DNA of 54,943 bases from NCBI GenBank assembly GCA_934193515.1, contig CAKPVJ010000013.1:1-54943 (forward strand). The letters are read 5' to 3'. The DNA is from an uncultured Megasphaera sp. GTDB lineage: Bacteria > Bacillota > Negativicutes > Veillonellales > Megasphaeraceae. Position numbers and translations under genes: made by a program. Positions 48,934 to 54,943 of this stretch are shown here, one piece after another (within the stretch, counting starts at the first letter, position 1; each line of letters starts with the position of its first letter). The notes beneath the pieces are model-generated. The model ran no database searches and was not told where the DNA came from. It saw nothing but the letters and a program-made list of their open reading frames with translations.

Positions 48934-51315
48934 AGTAGTAGTTCCTTCTTTCTTTGTAGTTTCATTAGATTTTATATGGGAAGTTTCATGTTTTGTTTCA
49001 CGTGAAACAGTTCCAACAGTGTGATTTGGCTTGAAGAAACGCAAACGCAAGGCATTCATGACAACGCATACGCTGCTCATACTCATCGCAGCGGCGCCGA
49101 TCATAGGGCTAAGTTTGATTCCATACGCAGGATATAACAGTCCAGCGGCTAACGGAATCGTAATGACGTTGTAGAAAAAGGCCCAAAATAAATTTTCTTT
49201 AATGTTTTTGATGACTGCTTTACTTAAGCGAACAGCGCTGACGGCATCCAGTAAGTCATTACGCATAAGCACGGCATCGGCGCTTTCAATAGCAACATCT
49301 GTACCGGCACCAATGGACATGCCTAAATCTGCTTTGGCAAGAGCAGGAGCATCATTGATACCGTCACCAATCATGGCAACTGTATGGCCTTCTGCCTGCA
49401 GTTGCGCAATATGTTTTTCTTTATCCTGCGGCAGTACTTCTGCAATAACATTCGGAATATGAAGCCGTTTGCGGATAGCTTCGGCAGTGCGTTTATTATC
49501 TCCTGTAAGCATGACAACATGAATCCCCATTTTTTCAAATAAAGAAATGGCAGCAGCACTGCTGGCTTTTTCCATGTCGGCAGCCGCAATAATACCTATG
49601 ATTTTTTCTTTATCCGCAAAAATTAAGGGGGTTTTTCCTTCATCGGCTAATGCGTCCAAGCAGGCACGGTATGGTGAAATATCGATATGAATTTCTTTCA
49701 TTAATGCTTCATTGCCGGCATAATAGTTTTTTTCTCCTATAGATGCTTGAATGCCGCGGCCAAACAATGCCTTAAAGTCTGCGACAGAAATCGGAGCAAT
49801 GTGATGCTCTTCAGCATAAGTTATGATTGCTTCGGCAAGAGGATGTTCACTCCCCTGCTCCATGCCGGCTGCTAAGGAAAGCAGCGCATCTTCTTTTCCA
49901 GAGAATGTTTTTATATCGGTAATTCGAGGTTTCCCCTCGGTAATCGTCCCTGTCTTATCCATGACGACCGTATCAACGGCATGCGCCGTTTCCAGAGCAT
50001 CGCCTGATTTGATTAAAATGCCGTTTTCAGCGCCTTTTCCCGTTCCTACCATAATAGCTACCGGCGTAGCCAATCCGAGGGCACACGGGCAGGAAATAAC
50101 GAGTATAGAGATGCCGATGGAAAACGCAAATTCTAAATCAGCACCCAGTATGAAATACCAAACGGCAGTGACTAGTATGGCGATGGTAATGACGGCTGGT
50201 ACAAAAATTCCGGCAACCGTATCAGCCAGTTTTGCAATAGGTGCTTTGCTGGCACTTGCTTCATCGACAAGCCGTATGATTTGATTGATAGTCATGTCGG
50301 CGCCTACACGTTTTGCTAGAAAATGAATGGCTCCTGCTTTATTCATCGTTGCCGATGTAACCGTATCGCCAGGACGTTTTTCTACGGGGATGCTTTCCCC
50401 TGTAATCGTAGATTCGTCGATACTCGTCGTTCCTTGGCAAATCGTGCCATCAGCAGGAATACGTTCACCTGGCCGAACAATAATTTCGTCACCGACGACT
50501 AATTCTTCAATAGGAATAACGGATTCAATTCCGCTGCGCAGTACCGTAGCCTGTTTAGGGGCCAGTTTAATCAGTTTTTCAATCGCTGCGCTGGTTTTTC
50601 CTTTGGCACGTGTTTCTAAATATTTGCCGACGGTAATTAACGTGACAATCATACCGGCTGACTCAAAATATAGATTGGTACTGTATGTTTCTACGAGGGC
50701 CCAATCGCCATGCCCCATGCCCCATCCCATGCGGAAAATGGCAAAAGCACCAAAAACAGCGGAAGCCATCGATCCCATGCCGACTAGACTGTCCATATTG
50801 GGAGCGCCATGGAAGAGATTACGAAAGCCATTAATATAATATTTACGATTTAGATACATAATGGGAAGAATCAGCAAAAACTGAGAAAATGCAAAGGTAA
50901 TTGCATTTTCAGGACCGTGAAATACGGCTTTAAATCCTTCCGGGACAGGCAGACCAAACCATTCTAAAAACATATGGTGCATGGCAATATACATGGTCGG
51001 GATTAGAAAAATAATCGACCATATGAGACGATGTTTCATCGATTTGATTTCCTGCGACGCAGTATCCGGCGCATCGGCAGCTGTCTGGACAGCAGGTTTT
51101 TCTCCAGGAAGAGATGCGCCGTAACCGGCATGGACAACGGCTGCGATAATGGCACGGCTGTCTAATTTGGTTTCATCATACTCCACCTGCATGCTGTTCG
51201 TCAATAAATTGACACTGGCTTTGGATATGCCGCCTAATTTGGAAACAGCTTTTTCAACGCGGGATGAGCAGGCAGAACAACTCATTCCCGTGATCATATA
51301 CTTTTCATGCTTCAT
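48730..51315 (-). CDS. copA: Copper-exporting P1B-type ATPase CopA with C-terminal CopZ-like domain
   Basis: The 861-residue pump exports Cu(I). An N-terminal HMA domain has GMSCSAC (Cys13 and Cys16). Eight membrane helices carry ISCPCALGLATP, then the phosphorylation site MDKTGTITEGKP, the nucleotide-binding HPLAEAI, and MIGDGINDAPALAKAD. After the last helices (near FFKPN, about residue 764) a hydrophilic linker of about 30 residues leads to a second HMA domain with GMMCQHC (Cys806 and Cys809). A C-terminal HMA is unusual and looks like a fused CopZ chaperone. It is transcribed with csoR, 12 bases upstream. Confidence 0.96.
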   Translation of the reverse strand: MKHEKYMITGMSCSACSSRVEKAVSKLGGISKASVNLLTNSMQVEYDETKLDSRAIIAAVVHAGYGASLPGEKPAVQTAADAPDTASQEIKSMKHRLIWSIIFLIPTMYIAMHHMFLEWFGLPVPEGFKAVFHGPENAITFAFSQFLLILPIMYLNRKYYINGFRNLFHGAPNMDSLVGMGSMASAVFGAFAIFRMGWGMGHGDWALVETYSTNLYFESAGMIVTLITVGKYLETRAKGKTSAAIEKLIKLAPKQATVLRSGIESVIPIEELVVGDEIIVRPGERIPADGTICQGTTSIDESTITGESIPVEKRPGDTVTSATMNKAGAIHFLAKRVGADMTINQIIRLVDEASASKAPIAKLADTVAGIFVPAVITIAILVTAVWYFILGADLEFAFSIGISILVISCPCALGLATPVAIMVGTGKGAENGILIKSGDALETAHAVDTVVMDKTGTITEGKPRITDIKTFSGKEDALLSLAAGMEQGSEHPLAEAIITYAEEHHIAPISVADFKALFGRGIQASIGEKNYYAGNEALMKEIHIDISPYRACLDALADEGKTPLIFADKEKIIGIIAAADMEKASSAAAISLFEKMGIHVVMLTGDNKRTAEAIRKRLHIPNVIAEVLPQDKEKHIAQLQAEGHTVAMIGDGINDAPALAKADLGMSIGAGTDVAIESADAVLMRNDLLDAVSAVRLSKAVIKNIKENLFWAFFYNVITIPLAAGLLYPAYGIKLSPMIGAAAMSMSSVCVVMNALRLRFFKPNHTVGTVSRETKHETSHIKSNETTKKEGTTTMKTTLKIEGMMCQHCQKHVHDALAAMDGVTEVTVDLEGKKAEVTATKDISTDAFAKVIADAGYELVK
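48994..49009. other. parS site within the copA coding region
   Basis: TGTTTCACGTGAAACA is translated as part of the CopA-CopZ linker (TVSRET). It is the only one of the four parS sites inside a gene. Confidence 0.97.
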
Positions 51316-51327
51316 GCCATCAGTCCT

Positions 51328-51651
51328 TTACTTCATTAATTTTTGCAGTGTACAGACAAGTTCATCGACGACATCTTCTTTGCCTTCGCGGATGTCATGA
51401 ACAACACATGATTTTATATGTTGTGAAAGTAATATCTTGTTGAAGGAATTTAGCGCAGATTGTACCGCTGTAACTTGCGTCAGAATATCGACGCAGTATC
51501 GGTCAGATTCAACCATGTTGCGAATTCCCCGTATTTGTCCTTCTATTCGGTTTAATCGCGTAATTAGATTTTTGTATTCTTTACTATTTTTGTCTCTGTA
51601 TTTCAATTTTCCTGTTGAACAACAACACTCACAAGTATTTTTTTCTTCCAT
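51328..51651 (-). CDS. csoR: Copper-sensing transcriptional repressor CsoR
   Basis: The 107-residue protein belongs to the CsoR/RcnR family of all-helical repressors (LITRLNRIEGQIRGIRNMVE, YCVDILTQVTAVQSAL, LLSQHIKSCVVHD). The Cu(I) ligands Cys53, His78 and Cys82 are all present. A Cys-rich N-terminal extension (CECCCSTG) is unusual and may add metal affinity. AAAGGAGG precedes ATG. Two operator palindromes lie immediately upstream, so the csoR-copA operon should be autoregulated and derepressed by Cu(I). Confidence 0.95.
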   Translation of the reverse strand: MEEKNTCECCCSTGKLKYRDKNSKEYKNLITRLNRIEGQIRGIRNMVESDRYCVDILTQVTAVQSALNSFNKILLSQHIKSCVVHDIREGKEDVVDELVCTLQKLMK

Positions 51652-51680
51652 ACCGACAGCCTCCTTTGCATCATTCTTTA

Positions 51681-51734
51681 CATACCCTATACGGGTATGT
51701 AAATATAATATACCCGTATAGGGTATTGTGTCAA
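51681..51734 (-). promoter_or_regulatory. csoR-copA promoter with two CsoR operators
   Basis: On the minus strand TTGACA (51729-51734) and TATTAT (51705-51710) are 18 bases apart. Operator 1, ATACCCGTATAGGGTAT (51710-51726), fills the spacer. Operator 2, CATACCCTATACGGGTATG (51681-51699), covers the start region. Both have the ACCC-N5-GGGT core expected of CsoR sites. Confidence 0.92.
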
Positions 51735-51782
51735 TATAAAGAAGACAAATAAATGAAAATTAAAACCAGTTTATTGATAGGT

Positions 51783-51821
51783 AAAAAAATTCCCCAGACA
51801 AGAATACCTGTCTAGGGAATT
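51783..51821 (-). terminator. Terminator of the ompH/skp gene
   Basis: AATTCCC-AGACA and TGTCT-GGGAATT form the stem. Read leftward it ends in T7. Confidence 0.9.
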
Positions 51822-51833
51822 AAGCGTCATGTA

Positions 51834-52265
51834 TTATTTTTTTAAGATATTAACAACGTCTTGTGTTTCATCTTTGGCATTTTCGTATCCAGCAATGATG
51901 GAACCCTGTACGACGATGCAGTCATATCCTTTATTTTTACGAACTTGTTCTACAGCTTGAACTACGTCTTTTTCCATAGGAACGACTAATTTGTTTTCCA
52001 AATCCGTAATACGCTGGTTCAGCTGTTTTGCCAATTCACGTTTTTCCTGATCTGTTTTTAATGTTGCAGATTTTTTAGTGAATTCTTCATCAGCTTTTTT
52101 GAAAGCGCCTTGCATTTGTGCGCTTACTTTAGGATAATCTTTGTGAGAAGAAATAAGCGTGTCAAAGTTTACATAGCCTACACCGGATGCAAATGCTGAA
52201 GTAGCAGCAACGACGCTCATCATACCGATAACTGCGAGAGAAGCTAATTGTTTTTTCAGTTTCAT
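51834..52265 (-). CDS. OmpH/Skp-family periplasmic chaperone
   Basis: The 143-residue protein has a signal peptide (cleavage after AFA near residue 26) and then the Skp-like pattern: VGYVNFDTLISSHKDYPKV, a charged helical middle (about residues 50-100, FKKADEEFTKKSATLKTDQEK) and a C-terminal beta strand region (YDCIVVQGSIIAGYENAKDET). Skp escorts outer-membrane proteins, so its presence supports a diderm envelope. A TTGTGA/TATAAT promoter and its own terminator make it monocistronic. Confidence 0.92.
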   Translation of the reverse strand: MKLKKQLASLAVIGMMSVVAATSAFASGVGYVNFDTLISSHKDYPKVSAQMQGAFKKADEEFTKKSATLKTDQEKRELAKQLNQRITDLENKLVVPMEKDVVQAVEQVRKNKGYDCIVVQGSIIAGYENAKDETQDVVNILKK

Positions 52266-52317
52266 ATTATAATCCTCCTGAGAGTATGAGATAAACTCAA
52301 ATTTATTACTTTGTTGT

Positions 52318-52346
52318 ATTATATCAGACTTACCAGAAAATCACAA
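52318..52346 (-). promoter_or_regulatory. Promoter of the ompH/skp gene
   Basis: On the minus strand TTGTGA (52341-52346) and TATAAT (52318-52323) are 17 bases apart. Confidence 0.75.
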
Positions 52347-52395
52347 CCATTGTAACTATACTGTAACAAACACTTATAAATAGTTTATAAATTAT

Positions 52396-52809
52396 TTAAT
52401 CTTTTGTCGAACCGTTTATGCTTTGATTATCATCTTCGTCTTTTATGTATATATATTTATCTTTCTTCATTTTTTCAATAATTTCAGGAGCCATCGTAAT
52501 TAATTTTTCGAATGCCGATGCCTGGTAGCCGTCTTTTTTGATAGAAAACATTTCCACTCTGTCCCCTTTTATGACTAAAATGGCCGAGGGTTCTAATTTT
52601 GCGCCGCCACCGCCACCGGCACTTTGGCGTCCTGTTTCTGTTTTGCCGTTTATGCCGCCGGAACCAAAGCCAAAAGTAACATCAACAAACGGAACCAGGA
52701 TGGCATCACCGATATGAACTGCTTCACCGACTACGGTTTCTACTTTTATCATTTCTTTAAAATTTTCGAAGATAGTTTCCAAATTATTTTTGATATATGA
52801 ATTATCCAT
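52396..52809 (-). CDS. ytfJ: GerW/YtfJ-family protein
   Basis: The 137-residue protein contains the family core VETVVGEAVHIGDAILVPFVDVTFGFGSGG, a Gly-rich segment (SAGGGGGAKLEPSAILVI) and EMFSIKK. In Bacillus, YtfJ/GerW is a spore protein needed for germination, but homologues occur in non-sporulating Firmicutes, where the role is unknown. The ATG at 52809 follows GGGAG and overlaps the end of the upstream gene by eight bases. Confidence 0.9.
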   Translation of the reverse strand: MDNSYIKNNLETIFENFKEMIKVETVVGEAVHIGDAILVPFVDVTFGFGSGGINGKTETGRQSAGGGGGAKLEPSAILVIKGDRVEMFSIKKDGYQASAFEKLITMAPEIIEKMKKDKYIYIKDEDDNQSINGSTKD

Positions 52810-53524
52810 GATTTTCTCCCTTTCTTGCTGCATGCCACTGTGCTAAAACATGGCGGACTGGACGAGATAAAAGAAATGTAATGGAGCAAGCTGCGGCTGC
52901 TGCCAAACAGATACGGCCGACTGCATGTACGGTGCAGTCATATTCTTCTGCTGTAAAATTAAAATGAAGGTCAGACGTACTGGCGGGAATGACTGCATAT
53001 AAAGCACCTGCAAGCATACCTGTTTTATGAGGGGCCGTTAATCCCAGCGTACCCGCTAAGGTCAGTGTACGAATGCGGGAAATACAGAGGATATCCTGCA
53101 GCCATGTAAAGAATGCAAGTGCAAAATCTTCGGTGCAAACCAGTGATTTCCAAGAAAAATGCTTTTTGTGTGTTTCTGCGGTGTCCACCGCAGAGTCGGC
53201 AGTATGCAGTTCATCATACGTTACCGTGTGTGCTTCTTTTTTGAGTTCATGCAGTACGGTTTCCTGCTGTTCTTTGGTCATTTTTGCATCCTGTGTGGAG
53301 AGTGGCGCCGATTGTTGTTTTTTCCATAAAAGGTACCATTCTGTTTGCGGCCGGTTTCCATACGTATACTGCCATGTATAGGAAAATGCGCGCCCCAGCC
53401 AGCAAAGCGTGCCGGATATATGAAATGGCGAGCCAATATACAACATGCAGCTATAGGATACGGGAAGGCATATTATTGTAATAACAACGATCAGGATAGC
53501 CGCCAGCAGCACGATAATCCCCAT
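52802..53524 (-). CDS. ytfI: DUF2953 (YtfI-like) membrane protein
   Basis: The 240-residue protein has an N-terminal hydrophobic helix (residues 3-28), a hydrophilic middle (ILCISRIRTLTLAGTLGLTAPHKTGMLAGALYAV is the DUF2953 signature, near residue 145) and a C-terminal helix (about 205-222). It is the partner of ytfJ in Bacillus, where both are sporulation-associated. The function here is unknown. Confidence 0.8.
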   Translation of the reverse strand: MGIIVLLAAILIVVITIICLPVSYSCMLYIGSPFHISGTLCWLGRAFSYTWQYTYGNRPQTEWYLLWKKQQSAPLSTQDAKMTKEQQETVLHELKKEAHTVTYDELHTADSAVDTAETHKKHFSWKSLVCTEDFALAFFTWLQDILCISRIRTLTLAGTLGLTAPHKTGMLAGALYAVIPASTSDLHFNFTAEEYDCTVHAVGRICLAAAAACSITFLLSRPVRHVLAQWHAARKGENHG

Positions 53525-53605
53525 TCACTCCACCACACTCTCTTCAACAGAATATACATATTAAATACAATTCTAGACCGGCAAGGAAAAATCCTTCATG
53601 GACAG

Positions 53606-54706
53606 TTAGTCTTTTTTGTGAAAAATACAATCGACATCTTCAGCCCCAAAGCAGCGAGAACAGGAAATGCATGCTGCCGGTTCTGTATCGCCATGTTTCC
53701 AGCGGTTTGGCAAATCAGGCTGGCGCAGCAGCGGGCGGCACATAGAAACAAAGGATAACTGCGTATCTGCGAGTACAGATTCAATTTCCTGTACTTGGCG
53801 GAATCCCCCGACGACACCGATATCTACCTGCTGATGGAGCTGGCTGGCAGCGGTTGCTGCATAGTGTGCAAAATACATAGGTTCTTTGGTACGGCGGATA
53901 GCCCGAATCGGTCCTTTGCGGGGAAGCGATGACATATTGCCGCCGCTGACTTCAATGGCGTTGATTTTTTGCTGTGCAAGCCAAGCCATTACTTGCTGGC
54001 TTTCTTCAAAGGTAAAACTGCCTTCTTTCATAAAGTCAGCACAATTTAGTTTTACCCAAATCGGATAGGTATCACCGACTTCCCGGCGCATGGCTGCCGT
54101 GCATTCCAAGAGAAAACGGGCGCGGTTTTCTAACGAACCGCCATATATGTCTGTGCGGCGGTTGAAATAAGGAGATAAAAATTTACTGGATAAATACCCG
54201 TGGGCACTGTGAAATTGAACGCCGTCAAAACCGGCTTTTTTGGCGCGAAGTGCTGCTTTGCCTACATCATCAACAAGGCGAGAAATTTCTTCTATCGTCA
54301 GCGCATGAGATTCCTGCGTGATTTTTCCTAATTTTTCTGTTACACCGCTGGGGCTGACAATCATTCGGTTGGCACCTTCCGGAAGCATAATGGATGACCC
54401 CATGACAACGATTTGGGCAATAATCTTGCCGTGATGTTCGTGGACGTGACGAATCATTTCTGCAAGCGGTGCAATACAGCTGTCATTGTCAATGCAAATT
54501 TGGCGATGTTGGCGTGGTTCCAGAGAGCTGGCTGCCATCATTCCTGTGATCATGATGCCAATGCCGCCATCTGCAAGACGTGTATAGACCTGCGTTAGCT
54601 TTTCTGTGGGATAGCCGTGTTCATCAGCCATTCCTTCAAACGTAGCAGAACGGACAATTGGGCAGACTGCATCAATGCCGCCAATATGACATGTATCAAA
54701 AAGCAT
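53606..54706 (-). CDS. Old Yellow Enzyme family NADH:flavin oxidoreductase
   Basis: The 366-residue FMN barrel protein has IVRSATFEGMADEHGYPTEKL (residues about 18-38), QIVVMGSS, the SPSGVTEKLGKITQESHALTIEEI segment, FDGVQFHSAHGYLSSKFLSPYFNRRTDIYGGS with the paired active-site histidines (near 180), and a C-terminal phosphate-binding region VVGGFR...SFVSMCRPLL. A CISCSRCF cysteine cluster sits near the end. It lacks the second domain of larger 2-enoate reductases. The start at 54706 follows AAGGAGAG. The substrate, probably an activated alkene, is unknown. Confidence 0.9.
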   Translation of the reverse strand: MLFDTCHIGGIDAVCPIVRSATFEGMADEHGYPTEKLTQVYTRLADGGIGIMITGMMAASSLEPRQHRQICIDNDSCIAPLAEMIRHVHEHHGKIIAQIVVMGSSIMLPEGANRMIVSPSGVTEKLGKITQESHALTIEEISRLVDDVGKAALRAKKAGFDGVQFHSAHGYLSSKFLSPYFNRRTDIYGGSLENRARFLLECTAAMRREVGDTYPIWVKLNCADFMKEGSFTFEESQQVMAWLAQQKINAIEVSGGNMSSLPRKGPIRAIRRTKEPMYFAHYAATAASQLHQQVDIGVVGGFRQVQEIESVLADTQLSFVSMCRPLLRQPDLPNRWKHGDTEPAACISCSRCFGAEDVDCIFHKKD

Positions 54707-54866
54707 GAATAATCTCTCCTTGGTAACCAAAAATGGTTTAAAGTTTTACTCACTATTATAGCTTAAAATGGCATAAAAATCTAACATTTCTCTGGATTAT
54801 TTTGTACCCGAAATAAAAAACATATGAATACAGGAACCAGTGTGAATTTTATGTTACCGAATAAGC

Positions 54867-54943
54867 ATACAGCAGTTTACAACTTTTTGAACAAATAAAT
54901 ATCGCGTAACCACACTTTGAAGTATAATGAATCTGCTAAAACA
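54867..54943. repeat. Right copy of terminal inverted repeat
   Basis: This is the reverse complement of 1-77 with one mismatch. TATAAT lies at 54923-54928, oriented outward. The stretch 54707-54866 before it is gene-free and A/T-rich. Confidence 0.85.

Noticed and set aside
1..54943. Terminal inverted repeats considered as ends of a linear plasmid or large transposon
   Set aside because: The window holds the chromosomal origin and core genes and no transposase, so a repeat-bounded assembly fragment is more likely.
1..54943. tRNA, rRNA and CRISPR arrays
   Set aside because: By eye I found no cloverleaf with a CCA-type end, no rRNA segment and no spaced repeats; a covariance search would be needed to exclude a divergent tRNA.

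Overview
The window looks like the replication-origin region of a chromosome from a diderm Firmicute, most likely Negativicutes (Veillonellaceae, Megasphaera-like). The dnaA/dnaN/recF/gyrB and rpmH/rnpA/yidC/mnmE/mnmG/rsmG blocks are Firmicute in order. Relatives of the Bacillus ytfI/ytfJ genes occur beside outer-membrane genes: a YadA-type trimeric autotransporter and an OmpH/Skp chaperone. Species is not resolvable from the sequence alone. The two window ends are inverted copies of a 77-bp repeat with one internal mismatch, so the piece probably ends where an assembly met a repeated locus.

Layout. 0.5-4.1 kb: trimeric autotransporter, then a SAM-I riboswitch controlling a YeiH-family transporter and a tiny membrane protein. 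4.1-8.4 kb: an SfsA-DUF123 fusion, twin Hsp20 genes under CIRCE control, dapF and an AraC-type regulator. 8.4-14.4 kb: a YbhJ-type aconitase divergent from citrate synthase and an isocitrate dehydrogenase (the oxidative route from citrate to 2-oxoglutarate), then a gpsA-like gene. 14.5-16.9 kb: a CNNM/CBS membrane protein and a secreted protein of unknown function. 16.9-24.2 kb, leftward: gyrB, remB, dciA, recF, yaaA, dnaN, dnaA. 24.6-31.0 kb, rightward: rpmH, rnpA, yidD, yidC, jag, mnmE, mnmG, rsmG. Genes run away from a bipartite oriC on both sides of dnaA. The dnaA-dnaN gap carries a textbook unwinding site: DnaA box, GC-rich spacer, six DnaA-trios, A/T tract. The parAB genes often found after rsmG are absent here.

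31-41 kb: a D,D-carboxypeptidase, a ZTP-riboswitch-controlled OFA-type MFS transporter, an AbgT-family gene that has lost its middle, and a complete fructose PTS operon (fruR-fruK-fruA-ptsH-ptsI) whose HPr has lysine at position 46 instead of the regulatory serine. 40.8-45.5 kb: a solo amino-acid binding lipoprotein, a sodium:solute symporter, and panS-panC behind a 200-nt leader ending in a terminator.

45.7-51.7 kb is the most interesting part: a compact copper-handling locus interleaved with four perfect parS centromere sites. It contains a 54-residue secreted His/Cys peptide, a membrane protein with a Met/His-rich tail, a two-component system whose sensor has a Met/His-rich extracytoplasmic loop, a copper P-type ATPase fused at its C-terminus to a CopZ-like domain, and CsoR with two operators. 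The two small genes share a promoter architecture of 11-bp-phased TCTTCATA-like repeats, with the last repeat starting exactly 17 nt before the -10, which points to OmpR-type activation. One parS lies in a 46-bp perfect palindrome between convergent genes, two abut terminators, and one lies inside the translated linker joining CopA to CopZ. The window closes with ompH/skp, ytfJ, ytfI and an Old Yellow Enzyme family oxidoreductase.
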